A DNA stretch of 64,000 nt from Porphyromonas uenonis 60-3 (GTDB taxonomy: Bacteria > Bacteroidota > Bacteroidia > Bacteroidales > Porphyromonadaceae): positions 38,574 through 102,573 of the forward strand of contig NZ_ACLR01000214.1 in the NCBI RefSeq assembly GCF_000174775.1, read 5' to 3'. Positions 43,915 to 52,183 of this stretch are shown here, piece by piece. Each line of letters starts with the position of its first letter. Position 1 is the stretch's first letter. The notes beneath the pieces are model-generated. The model did no database searches and was not told the DNA's origin. It worked only from the letters and a program-made list of their open reading frames with translations. Position numbers and translations under genes: made by a program.

Positions 43915-44661
43915 ATGCCCTCCACCGAGTATAGTATATTGGCCAATAAACTCACCAAGCGCTTCGGAGACTTCACCGCTGTCGATGAGATTACCTTTGA
44001 TGTCTTGCCTGGCGAAATCTTCGGCTTCCTCGGAGCCAATGGTGCTGGCAAAAGCACCGCCATACGTATGCTCACCGGACTCCTCAAGCCCTCCTCAGGC
44101 TATGCCGAGGTCGCAGGCTATGATGTGCGCAAAGAGACCGAGCTGATCAAGCGCAACATCGGCTATATGAGCCAAAAGTTCTCACTCTACGACTACCTAT
44201 CTGTCGAGGAGAATATCTTCCTCTACGGGCGCATCTACGGTCTCTCGCGACGCATCATACAGAGTCGTATGGAGCGACTCCTTGAGGAGCTCAACTTCTA
44301 CGATCAGCGCAAGCTTCGCGTGGGCAGCCTTCCCCTCGGGTGGAAGCAGAAGTTAGCCTTCTCCGTTGCCATCTTTCACCGCCCCAAGATAGTCTTCCTC
44401 GATGAGCCTACGGGAGGCGTAGACCCTGTGGCACGGCGACGCTTCTGGGAGCTTATCTACAACGCAGCCGCCGAGGGCATCACCGTCTTCGTCACCACAC
44501 ACTATATGGACGAGTCGGAGTACTGCGACCGCATCTCCATCATGGTAGACGGTCAAATCAAAGCTCTAGACACCCCACGAGCCTTAAAGCGACAATTTGA
44601 CTGTGACTCGATGGACGAGGTCTTCTACCAGCTAGCCCGCGGTGCTAAGCGCTCTGAGTAG
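43915..44661 (+). CDS. ABC transporter ATPase, resembling the C-terminal half of YbhF
   Basis: A 248-residue ATPase with Walker A GANGAGKST (K46), Q-loop YMSQKFSLYDYLSVEEN, Walker B IVFLDEPTGGVDP and H-loop TTHYMDE. Its signature is degenerate, SLPLGWKQKLA instead of LSGGMKQKL, as in second halves of YbhF-like proteins. With the gene before it this gives two separate ATPase subunits for one exporter. No ABC-2 permease follows: the next gene is hsp20 after 145 nt. Confidence 0.87.
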   Translation: MPSTEYSILANKLTKRFGDFTAVDEITFDVLPGEIFGFLGANGAGKSTAIRMLTGLLKPSSGYAEVAGYDVRKETELIKRNIGYMSQKFSLYDYLSVEENIFLYGRIYGLSRRIIQSRMERLLEELNFYDQRKLRVGSLPLGWKQKLAFSVAIFHRPKIVFLDEPTGGVDPVARRRFWELIYNAAAEGITVFVTTHYMDESEYCDRISIMVDGQIKALDTPRALKRQFDCDSMDEVFYQLARGAKRSE

Positions 44662-44681
44662 CTTTGCTAGTTTCTTCTTTG

Positions 44682-44694
44682 CGACAAATTGTCG
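44682..44694. promoter_or_regulatory. 13-bp palindrome CGACA-N3-TGTCG upstream of hsp20
   Basis: The inverted repeat extends to 15 bp (GCGACAAATTGTCGC, 44681-44695). It lies ~112 nt before the hsp20 ATG and about 18 bp before a -7-like sequence with one extra base (TACCCTTTG, 44713-44721). Its layout matches the palindrome upstream of clpB. Confidence 0.5.
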
Positions 44695-44806
44695 CACTTC
44701 CAGCCGTTGGCTTACCCTTTGCTAGATAGTTAGTGCAGGTCACCCTGAGAGATCAGAGGCCCTGCACAGAGTGAGTATACAAACACCTATTAAAATCAAT
44801 ACAACT

Positions 44807-45238
44807 ATGACACTATCAAGAAGAGACAACAACTGGAGGCCCGCACTATGGAGCGACCTATTTGACAGCAACTGGATGGTAAGACCCAATGCTACCGCAC
44901 CCGCTATCAACGTACTAGAGACTCCCGAGGAATTTCGCGTAGAGATCGCAGCTCCAGGCATGAAGCGCGAAGACTTCAACATCGAGATCAACGAGGAGCA
45001 CGACCTAGTCATCACGATGGAGCGCCACAACGAGGAGGAGCAGCACGACAACGAGCAGAGTCGCTACCTACGTCGCGAGTTCTCCTACAGCAAGTTCGAG
45101 CAGACCCTCATCCTGCCAGACAATGTCGACGAGGAGCGCATCCAGGCTCGCATGGCCGACGGTGTCCTCACCCTATCGATTCCCAAGATCAGCGAAGAGG
45201 ATCAGCAGAAGGCTCGTCGCACCATCGCTATCGAGTAA
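44807..45238 (+). CDS. Small heat-shock protein, Hsp20/alpha-crystallin family
   Basis: A 143-residue holdase chaperone. The alpha-crystallin domain spans about 38-140, from NVLETPEEFRVEIAAPGMKREDFNIEI to the classic ADGVLTLSIPK. The C-terminal tail has the IxI-type TIAIE. The ATG at 44807 (MTLSRRDNNWRPALW) was preferred to an upstream GTG in frame, because MxxSRRDNNW-type starts are normal for Bacteroidetes Hsp20. It is monocistronic. Confidence 0.93.
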   Translation: MTLSRRDNNWRPALWSDLFDSNWMVRPNATAPAINVLETPEEFRVEIAAPGMKREDFNIEINEEHDLVITMERHNEEEQHDNEQSRYLRREFSYSKFEQTLILPDNVDEERIQARMADGVLTLSIPKISEEDQQKARRTIAIE

Positions 45239-45303
45239 TAGCGCCACACCGCTAGACCAGAGCCTCCCGCTCTAGTCTCACCATAAAAGTCTAACACACG
45301 CCT

Positions 45304-45341
45304 AGTAGCCCCGCTTGGTCTCAGTACCGAGTGGGGCTACT
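45304..45341 (+). terminator. Hairpin terminator after hsp20
   Basis: A 16-bp stem with two wobble pairs (45304-45319 with 45326-45341). The tail TTGCGTTTGG is only weakly T-rich, and it lies 65 nt past the stop codon. Confidence 0.6.
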
Positions 45342-45483
45342 TGCGTTTGGGTCGTCCCGATGCCCCAGCCAAGCGACTCACCGCTCACCTCTAGAAACTT
45401 TTGCAACAGTCTCCTCTAGAAACCAATTCTTCGGTAGCAATTTTCCAAAAGCTCCCGAGGAAATCCCAAATTCCTCCGAAGTT

Positions 45484-45546
45484 TGAAATAAAAGTTCGGA
45501 AGAATGAAATGAAACTTCGGAAGAAAGATTTCAAAGTTCCGAAGAA
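45484..45546 (-). repeat. Dispersed 63-bp repeat core, copy F
   Basis: On the minus strand three 21-bp units occupy 45526-45546, 45505-45525 and 45484-45504. CTCCGTGGAGG-type sequence flanks the 45550-45570 side. It is one of two distinct repeats in the 672-nt gap 45239-45910. Confidence 0.88.
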
Positions 45547-45664
45547 TTTTCTCATTCCTCCGTGGAGGATAAGGAATAGCTCCCTGAGAACTCCAGAATT
45601 CCGCCCGAGGAACCATTTTGAAACTCGTATCCGCCACACCAGCAGCACGATACGAGTAACCCTT

Positions 45665-45767
45665 TGTAGGGACGCTCGGTCGAGCGTCCGTCTTCGTTAA
45701 AACCACAACGCTGTAACCCTTGACACAACGGACGCCCTCCCGCTAGACACTTCCGTACGTCCCTACA
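45665..45767. repeat. 103-bp MITE-like inverted-repeat element
   Basis: The ends are perfect 10-bp inverted repeats, TGTAGGGACG at 45665-45674 and CGTCCCTACA at 45758-45767. Just inside the left end is an 8-bp hairpin with loop GGTC (GGACGCTC..GAGCGTCC). GCGTCCG near the left end is also repeated inverted as CGGACGC at ~45729. There is no coding capacity and no clear target-site duplication. Confidence 0.6.
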
Positions 45768-45875
45768 GCGGGCTACACGTCTTTACGCTCTACAAACCGC
45801 ATTGCGCCTTGCTTTGCAGCGATTCTGCGGGATTCAAGTTATCAACAGTTAAGCGTCTATGTCTAGATTATTCTG

Positions 45876-45883
45876 TAGCTTTG
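45876..45883 (+). promoter_or_regulatory. -7 box of the parAB operon
   Basis: TAGCTTTG matches TAnnTTTG, 27 nt before the parA ATG. A clear -33 element is not visible. Confidence 0.6.
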
Positions 45884-45910
45884 ACGCGTTATTTATGACC
45901 GATATGTATC

Positions 45911-46690
45911 ATGGGTAGAATCATCTCTCTTGCTAATCAGAAGGGTGGAGTCGGCAAAACGACCACTACGATCAACCTCGCAGCCTCCTTGGCTGTACTC
46001 GAGAAGAAGGTACTCGTAGTCGATGCCGATCCACAGGCTAACGCTTCGTCGGGACTGGGTGTCAACTCCACGACCCTCAGCGAGACTATCTACGAGTGCC
46101 TCATCGGTGGTCTACCGCTCGACAAGGTGGTACGCCCCACACACGTAGACAATCTCTTCATACTTCCCTCACACATTGACCTGGTCGGAGCGGAGATAGA
46201 GATGCTCCAGCTTAAGGAGCGGGAGACCGTCATGAGAGAGATGCTCCGCCCTGTCGTGGATCAGTATGACTACATCCTCATCGACTGCTCGCCCTCGCTC
46301 GGCATTATCACGGTCAATGCTTTGGTCGCTAGCCATGCGGTGATCATTCCCGTGCAGTGCGAGTACTTTGCACTGGAGGGGATCTCTAAGCTCCTCAACA
46401 CGATACGTATCATCAAGAGTCGCCTCAACCCAGCGCTGGAGATCGAGGGCTTTCTCCTTACCATGTACGACAGCCGTCTGCGACTGGCTAATCAAGTGTA
46501 CGAGGAGGTCAAGGAGCATTTCGGGCAGCTTGTCTTCGACACGGTCATACAGCGCAATGTTAAGTTGAGCGAGGCGCCTAGTCACGGCTTGCCCGCACTC
46601 CTTTACGATGCGGACAGCAAGGGGGCGATCAACCACCTCCAGCTGGCCGAGGAACTGATTCGTCGCACGGCTCAGCGCGCTGCGCTATAA
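45911..46690 (+). CDS. parA: Chromosome-partitioning ATPase ParA
   Basis: A 259-residue deviant Walker-type ATPase (Soj/ParA) that drives ParB-parS complexes during chromosome segregation. The P-loop KGGVGKTTT has the signature lysine K11 and the catalytic K16. VVDADPQANASSGLG and ILIDCSPSLGIITVNAL are the A' and Walker B regions. It lacks an N-terminal DNA-binding extension, as expected for a chromosomal ParA. It is the first gene of a five-gene set. Confidence 0.96.
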   Translation: MGRIISLANQKGGVGKTTTTINLAASLAVLEKKVLVVDADPQANASSGLGVNSTTLSETIYECLIGGLPLDKVVRPTHVDNLFILPSHIDLVGAEIEMLQLKERETVMREMLRPVVDQYDYILIDCSPSLGIITVNALVASHAVIIPVQCEYFALEGISKLLNTIRIIKSRLNPALEIEGFLLTMYDSRLRLANQVYEEVKEHFGQLVFDTVIQRNVKLSEAPSHGLPALLYDADSKGAINHLQLAEELIRRTAQRAAL

Positions 46691-46714
46691 CTACACCCTA
46701 CCCCTACGTTCATC

Positions 46715-47611
46715 ATGACAAACAAGAAGAAAGAGAACAAAGTAATCGGCAGAGGACTAGACGCTCTACTCGGCGATGTGAGCAACTCCTCCAGCATTAG
46801 CGAGATAGCCATCGACAAGATCGAGCCTAATCCTGACCAACCTCGTACACACTTTGACCCAGAGAGTCTCGAGGAGCTGGCCGCCTCCATACGTGCCCTC
46901 GGCATTGTGCAGCCTATCACGGTGCGGGAGCTGACTGACGGACGGCATCTCATCATATCGGGAGAGCGTCGCTGGAGAGCCTCTAAGCTAGCCAACCTAA
47001 CCTCCATTCCGGCATACATCGTCAAGGCAAACGATGAGCAGGTGGTCGAGATGGCGCTGATCGAAAACATACAGCGCGAAGACCTCAACGCCATTGAGAT
47101 AGCACTCACCTACAAGCGTCTCCTAGAGCACTCCGAGGGGACGCAAGAGGAGCTTGCCAAGAAGGTGGGCAAGACTCGCTCCTCTATTAGCAATTACCTA
47201 CGTCTCCTCCGTCTGCCCGCAGAGGTGCAGCTGGGACTGACGGAGAAGAAGATCGACATGGGTCACGCTCGTGCCATACTGAGCTTGACCGATCCAGCAC
47301 AGCAGCTAAAGCTTTACCAGACCACCCTCACGGAGCATCTGAGCGTGCGACAGGTAGAGGCTTTGGCCAATGAGATGCGAGAGCCGACCGAAGAGACTCC
47401 AAAAGCGAGCAAGAAAAGGCAGACGCTCTCCAAGCTCGCTTCCAGTGGCAATGACTACGCTCCTCTAGCTAAGCAGCTGAGTAGCTTCTTCGGGACGAAG
47501 GTCTCTCTGCGTTGTAAAGAGAGTGGCAAGGGAACCATCACAATTCCCTTTAGCTCTGAGGAGCAGCTCATTGAGATCTGCTCGATCCTAGAGGGCGGAG
47601 CTAACCATTAG
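46715..47611 (+). CDS. parB: Chromosome-partitioning protein ParB
   Basis: A 298-residue CTP-dependent DNA clamp. The N-terminal domain has IEPNPDQPRTHFDPESLEELAASI and the CTP-binding GERRWRASKLA. The motif ENIQREDLNAIEIA precedes the helix-turn-helix (GKTRSSISNYLRLLRLP). The C-terminal dimerisation region spans ~235-298. It lies 24 nt after parA. I did not find an obvious parS-like palindrome nearby. Confidence 0.95.
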   Translation: MTNKKKENKVIGRGLDALLGDVSNSSSISEIAIDKIEPNPDQPRTHFDPESLEELAASIRALGIVQPITVRELTDGRHLIISGERRWRASKLANLTSIPAYIVKANDEQVVEMALIENIQREDLNAIEIALTYKRLLEHSEGTQEELAKKVGKTRSSISNYLRLLRLPAEVQLGLTEKKIDMGHARAILSLTDPAQQLKLYQTTLTEHLSVRQVEALANEMREPTEETPKASKKRQTLSKLASSGNDYAPLAKQLSSFFGTKVSLRCKESGKGTITIPFSSEEQLIEICSILEGGANH

Positions 47612-47627
47612 TCAACTATTTAAAAAG

Positions 47628-48455
47628 ATGTCCCGCACCGCCCTGACCCGCTCCCTACTCATCCTCGTGATGAGCTGCGCTATAGCTTGCTACAGCGGGA
47701 TGGCTCTCCATGCGACTACGCCGATAGTGCCACAAGACACGACGGCGCTGGTGACCGACACGTTGGGCACGAGCACAGCCGACACGCTGGGTACGAAGGA
47801 GCCGAGCAAACTCGTCGCTACTCCACAGAAGGCTACTTCAGACTTGACCGCTAAGGGCAAGACTGAGAGCAAAGCTTTGCAAAGTACGACAGCGACGAAG
47901 GGAGACAAGCGCCCTGAAGGAGTGCCTTTTTTCAAGAAGATGACCAGGTGGTTCACGCGCTATCCCAACTCCAACGTGGCGCTCCTCTGCTCCATCATCC
48001 CAGGTGGCGGACAGCTCTACAATCAGCGCTACTGGAAGATACCGATCGCGCTCTCGGCCATGACGGCGGGGCTCTATGCGGTCACGTGGAATCAGCGACT
48101 CTACAACGAGTACCACACGGCCTACGCTGACTTGCTAAGCGAAAATCCGCTCGACCACACCTCTTGGCAAGCTTTTATCCCGTCTGGAGCTGATCCTAGT
48201 CAGTATGTCTCCGACGGCAATCTGCGCTCGCGTCTGGAGCGTGGCTCTAAGCAATACAAGGAGAGTAGAGACCTGAGCATCGTCCTCACGGTGGCGCTCT
48301 ATCTCCTCTCAGCGCTGGACGCTTATGTAGATGCGGAGCTATACTACTTTAATGTATCCCCACAGCTCACAGTAGATATGGGCGAGGGACTACGAGACAA
48401 GCCTGCAGGACCTCGACCTCAAAGTGTGATGGTCGGTGCCTCGGTGCGCTTTTAG
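47628..48455 (+). CDS. DUF5683 family membrane protein
   Basis: A 275-residue protein with an N-terminal hydrophobic segment, then a ~75-residue low-complexity Thr/Ser/Lys-rich tract. The DUF5683 core follows: NVALLCSIIPGGGQLYNQRYW with two hydrophobic stretches, LYNEYHTAYADLL, and a late helix VALYLLSALDAYVDAEL. The family typically follows parAB in Bacteroidetes; the function is unknown. It ends 13 nt before the lytic transglycosylase gene. Confidence 0.85.
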   Translation: MSRTALTRSLLILVMSCAIACYSGMALHATTPIVPQDTTALVTDTLGTSTADTLGTKEPSKLVATPQKATSDLTAKGKTESKALQSTTATKGDKRPEGVPFFKKMTRWFTRYPNSNVALLCSIIPGGGQLYNQRYWKIPIALSAMTAGLYAVTWNQRLYNEYHTAYADLLSENPLDHTSWQAFIPSGADPSQYVSDGNLRSRLERGSKQYKESRDLSIVLTVALYLLSALDAYVDAELYYFNVSPQLTVDMGEGLRDKPAGPRPQSVMVGASVRF

Positions 48456-48468
48456 ACAAGACCTCTGT

Positions 48469-49842
48469 ATGAAGATCCCCTTTCTAAGACACACTGGTGT
48501 CAGAATCACGACCTATATAATGCTCTTCTGTTGCCTGCCAGCACTGCTCGTAGCGACACCTCTGTACACCGCTCAAGACAGTGTAGACACGGAGGGTGCC
48601 GTCGAGCTGGACGCTGTCACGGCTCGCAAAGAGCTACAGGAGTACCTGCCGAAGAGTCTAGACACGGACCTCGGTCTGCTCATGGAGACCTGGCGTACGG
48701 GCTATGCGACACAGAAGCGCTTTGAGGTACCGTGTGGCTCCTACAAGGCTGAGAACATTCGCTCCCTAAGCGACTCCGTGCTGATATCCCGACTGCAGGC
48801 GCTGCCCACCGTCATCCCGATCCCCTACAACGCTATGGTCAAGGAGGGCATTGCTACTTACATCACGGATCGTCCTCGACTGATACGTGTCATCCTAGCC
48901 CTCGGGGACTACTACTTCCCCATTATGGAGGAGATCTTCGACCGTAATGGACTACCCGTCGAGCTTATCTATCTGACCGTCGTTGAGTCGGCGCTCAATC
49001 CCTTTGCCGTTTCACCTGCAGGGGCCTCTGGACTTTGGCAACTTATGCTCCCCACGGGACGTAGTTTGGGACTGACGGTCAATAGCCTTATTGACGAACG
49101 CTTTGACGTGTACAAGAGCAGTGAAGCTGCTGCGCTCTATCTCAAGCAGCTCTACGGGCTCTTTGACAATTGGCTCCTAGCTATCGCTGCGTACAACTGT
49201 GGCCCGGGCAATGTCACCAAAGCAATCCGGCGCTCTGGCGGGAAGACCACCTTTTGGGATGTCTATCCCTATCTGCCTCGTGAGACGCGCAACTACATTC
49301 CCCTCTTTATCGGAGCCTACTACGCTTGCTACTATCACAACGAGCACAACATCTGCCCCCAAGCTCAGTCGATGCCTCTGGCGACTGACACACTAGCCGT
49401 GCAGATACCGCTTACCTTTGCCCAGATTTCACAGAGCACTGGCATACCCACCGAACAGATCCGCACGCTCAACCCGCAATACAAGCGAGGCGTCATACCC
49501 GCTGCTGGACCAGTCCCCTACACCATACGACTTCCTCTGAAGAGTATCTCACGTCTAGACGAGGCGCTCATCACACTGCGTCGCGATCACAAAGAGGCGC
49601 TCTCCAAGCAGATCGCCGAGGCGCAGGAAGAGGTCAAACAAGAGATCAAACAAGCCCCCGCCCCCACGCAAAAGAGCAAAGCCTCTCGGGGTGGGCACAA
49701 AACATATAAGGTGCGACGTGGGGACACCATATCCAAGATTGCTAAGCGACACGGCGTCTCCGCCTCTGCCATCAAGCGAGCCAACGGCCTCAAGGGTCGC
49801 AATCCACGACTCCGCCCAGGTCAGCGCCTAAGGATACCCTAA
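48469..49842 (+). CDS. Membrane-bound lytic murein transglycosylase with LysM (MltD-like)
   Basis: A 457-residue exported cell-wall hydrolase. An N-terminal hydrophobic signal precedes the SLT domain, with catalytic E173 in LTVVESALNPFAVS, then SGLWQLMLPTGRSLGL and the AAYNCGPGNV motif. A middle LysM-like region is followed by a clear LysM at the C-terminus (YKVRRGDTISKIAKRHGVSA to LRPGQRLRI). The ATG at 48469 gives the signal peptide; a longer frame would overlap the DUF5683 gene. Confidence 0.9.
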   Translation: MKIPFLRHTGVRITTYIMLFCCLPALLVATPLYTAQDSVDTEGAVELDAVTARKELQEYLPKSLDTDLGLLMETWRTGYATQKRFEVPCGSYKAENIRSLSDSVLISRLQALPTVIPIPYNAMVKEGIATYITDRPRLIRVILALGDYYFPIMEEIFDRNGLPVELIYLTVVESALNPFAVSPAGASGLWQLMLPTGRSLGLTVNSLIDERFDVYKSSEAAALYLKQLYGLFDNWLLAIAAYNCGPGNVTKAIRRSGGKTTFWDVYPYLPRETRNYIPLFIGAYYACYYHNEHNICPQAQSMPLATDTLAVQIPLTFAQISQSTGIPTEQIRTLNPQYKRGVIPAAGPVPYTIRLPLKSISRLDEALITLRRDHKEALSKQIAEAQEEVKQEIKQAPAPTQKSKASRGGHKTYKVRRGDTISKIAKRHGVSASAIKRANGLKGRNPRLRPGQRLRIP

Positions 49843-49846
49843 TAAG

Positions 49847-49880
49847 TCTAAAGTCTAACCTCTAACTTCTAAAGTCTAAT
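49847..49880 (+). repeat. Heptanucleotide repeat (TCTAANN) x5 abutting a start codon
   Basis: Five units, TCTAAAG, TCTAACC, TCTAACT, TCTAAAG and TCTAAT(A). The last one runs into the ATG of the thioesterase gene at 49881. The run fills the whole gap after the mltD stop codon. Confidence 0.85.
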
Positions 49881-50354
49881 ATGTCCGCCATCCAAGACCT
49901 CTACGCTCCCGAGTACAGCCACTGCTGGGGTTGTGGCGCTGCTCACCCTTACGGGCTACATCTCAAGAGCTACCTCAGCGAAGACCACGCTTACTGTTAC
50001 TGTCATCACACGCCCAATGCTGTCTACACAGGCGGAGTCCCCGACAACCTATACGGAGGCTTCATCGCCATGCTCTTTGACTGCCACGGCACAGCCGCAG
50101 CTGCCGCTCTTTACTTAGTAGCACATGCGGAGGAGCTGACGGCAGACAACCTCCAGCGCTTCATCACCGCACACCTAGAGGTGGACTACCTCGCCCCGAC
50201 ACCGATGGGCATCGAGCTAGAGATCCGCGCATACCCCGTAGAGGTGACCGATCGCAAGGTCATCATGTCACTTGAGCTACACTGTGGCGAGCGCATCACC
50301 GCTCGTGGCAAGATGGTCGCCGTCAAGCACCGTCGCCCCGCCCCCACGGCGTAA
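49881..50354 (+). CDS. Hotdog-fold (PaaI-like) thioesterase
   Basis: A 157-residue protein. CWGCGAAHPYGLHLKSYL near the N-terminus and GGVPDNLYGGFIAMLFDCHGTAAAA (the hotdog helix with the catalytic Asp region) are typical of small 4HBT/PaaI thioesterases. The second strand set is AHLEVDYLAPTPMGIELEI. The acyl-CoA substrate is unknown. It follows mltD after a 38-nt gap filled by the heptamer repeats, so its translation start lies next to a slippage-prone sequence. Confidence 0.82.
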   Translation: MSAIQDLYAPEYSHCWGCGAAHPYGLHLKSYLSEDHAYCYCHHTPNAVYTGGVPDNLYGGFIAMLFDCHGTAAAAALYLVAHAEELTADNLQRFITAHLEVDYLAPTPMGIELEIRAYPVEVTDRKVIMSLELHCGERITARGKMVAVKHRRPAPTA

Positions 50355-50488
50355 CTCCTCTCAAGCGAAGCAAGGCGAACAGGGCAAGTCTGTAGCACCG
50401 TGTAGCAACAAGCAAATCCTGTCCCCTTGTTCATCATCGTGCGTGGCTTCTAGAGTTAGTCGAAGAACCCGTCTACTCAGCACTCCAA

Positions 50489-50520
50489 TTGCAAAGATTG
50501 AGTAACTTTGCAATCAAGCT
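50489..50520 (+). promoter_or_regulatory. Promoter of the YitT operon
   Basis: TTG at 50489-50491 and TAACTTTG at 50513-50520 with a 21-bp gap, 30 nt before the ATG. Confidence 0.72.
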
Positions 50521-50550
50521 ATCATCCATTCGTCTTCCTTCTAGCAATCT

Positions 50551-51489
50551 ATGCCCAGCACGACACTGCACTTAAAGCGACAGCCTGCACCATCGCCTCA
50601 TGAGCGACAAACCTTCACGCCTCGACGCTCTCCGCTTGCCGTGGAGATACTCTACCTCATCATCGGAGCTGTGTGCCAAGCAGCCGCTTACGCTTGCTTT
50701 ATCGCTCCTGCCAATATTGTCCCAGGTGGGTGCTATGGCCTCAGTATCACGATTAACCACCTGACGCAAGGAACCTTTGAGGCCTTTCCCCAGGGGCTAC
50801 CCATTGGTGCTGTGGCGCTCTGCTTCAACATTCCCTTCTTTCTCTTAGCAGCTCGCTCCCTCGGTTTGCGCAGTGGGGGCAAGACGATCGCTACCTTCCT
50901 ACTTATATCCATTTGCACCGACCTAATCACCTCGATGACACGAGATGTGATTATCGTGAGCAACGACAAGTTTCTCTCCTCCGTCTATGGCGGGGCTATC
51001 CTCGGGCTGGGCGTGCTACTTACCTTCAAGGCGGGCAGCACCAGTGCAGGAACCGATGTCATCGCTCGGGTACTCTCCAAAGGCAACAACCTCAAGACCA
51101 GCCATATGATTATAGCAGTTGACTCGGCTATCGTACTCTTTGGACTAGTCGCCTTTAATGACGTTAGCGTACCTCTCTACTCCTGGATCACCATCTTCGT
51201 CTATGGCAAGGTCGTCGACTTCCTACAGCCTGAGAATCCCAACAAAGCGATCTTCATCGTCTCCGAGCATACCGCTGAGCTACGCACGCTCATCATCGAG
51301 CAACTGAATCTGCGGGGCACCTTCCTCCACGGTAGCGGTATCTACGCAGGTGCCGAACGGGACATCATCTTTATGATTGTGGAGCGCAAACATGTCAATA
51401 AGCTCAAGAAAGCGGTACTCCTCGCTGACCCCAAAGCCTTTATCGCAACGACCAATGCGACTAACGATACTGCGCCTCAGATCCTCTAA
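50551..51489 (+). CDS. YitT family membrane protein
   Basis: A 312-residue protein with about five or six helices. YLIIGAVCQAAAYACFIAPANIVPGG and GGAILGLGVLLTFKAGSTSAGTDVIARVL are characteristic of the YitT/DUF161 family. A cytoplasmic C-terminal DUF2179 domain follows (KAIFIVSEHTAELRTLII, GIYAGAERDIIFMIVERK). Transport function is suspected but not established. It is the first gene of an operon with 3-nt spacing to the next. Confidence 0.88.
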   Translation: MPSTTLHLKRQPAPSPHERQTFTPRRSPLAVEILYLIIGAVCQAAAYACFIAPANIVPGGCYGLSITINHLTQGTFEAFPQGLPIGAVALCFNIPFFLLAARSLGLRSGGKTIATFLLISICTDLITSMTRDVIIVSNDKFLSSVYGGAILGLGVLLTFKAGSTSAGTDVIARVLSKGNNLKTSHMIIAVDSAIVLFGLVAFNDVSVPLYSWITIFVYGKVVDFLQPENPNKAIFIVSEHTAELRTLIIEQLNLRGTFLHGSGIYAGAERDIIFMIVERKHVNKLKKAVLLADPKAFIATTNATNDTAPQIL

Positions 51490-51492
51490 GCT

Positions 51493-52170
51493 ATGAAACC
51501 ATTTGCCACCCTTTTACTCCTCTGCGCTCTTTGCGTTACCTCACTCACAGCTCAGACTACGGCTGAAGCTCTTCCCGCTGGGCGACGGGTGCTCGTGGAG
51601 ACTTCGCAGGGAGACTTCACGCTCCTACTCTATGACGATACACCTCTACACCAAGCGGCCTTCCTAGAGCATGTACGTCGGGGAGACTACGAGGGAGTCT
51701 TGATGCACCGTGTCATAGCGCAATTTATGATCCAGGGAGGTAACCTCTCGACCCGTGGAGCGACCCGCGAGACGGATGTATCCATTGACACCCTCTCGAC
51801 CACCATTCCTGCGGAGATCCTACCGCACCATATCCATAAGCGGGGCGCCCTAGCGGCAGCGCGTTTACCGGATGAAGAGAATCCGAAGAAGGACTCTTCG
51901 GGCAGTCAGTTTTACATTGTCACGGGCACCTACTACACCGACTTTGACCTGGACGACATAGCAGCTCAGCGTGGGTGGGACTACACGCCAGAGCAGCGTC
52001 AGGCGTACAAGACTCAGGGCGGTGCCCCATGGTTGGACAGGCAGTACACGGTCTTTGGCGAAGTCACCGATGGTATGCGCACGATTACCAAGATTGAAGA
52101 CCTACCGACCGACAGCACGAACCGTCCCAAGCGAGATGTGATCATCAAGCGTATGACGCTCCTGCCCTAA
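51493..52170 (+). CDS. Periplasmic peptidyl-prolyl isomerase, cyclophilin type
   Basis: A 225-residue protein with signal peptide MKPFATLLLLCALCVTSLTA. The cyclophilin core shows VETSQGDFTLLLYDDTPLH, the catalytic-site segment MHRVIAQFMIQGGN, AARLPDEENPKKDSSGSQFYI and YTVFGEVTDGM. An insertion of ~40 residues between the last two motifs is typical of Bacteroidetes members. It probably assists folding of exported proteins. Confidence 0.9.
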   Translation: MKPFATLLLLCALCVTSLTAQTTAEALPAGRRVLVETSQGDFTLLLYDDTPLHQAAFLEHVRRGDYEGVLMHRVIAQFMIQGGNLSTRGATRETDVSIDTLSTTIPAEILPHHIHKRGALAAARLPDEENPKKDSSGSQFYIVTGTYYTDFDLDDIAAQRGWDYTPEQRQAYKTQGGAPWLDRQYTVFGEVTDGMRTITKIEDLPTDSTNRPKRDVIIKRMTLLP

Positions 52171-52183
52171 CATCTCCGACACC

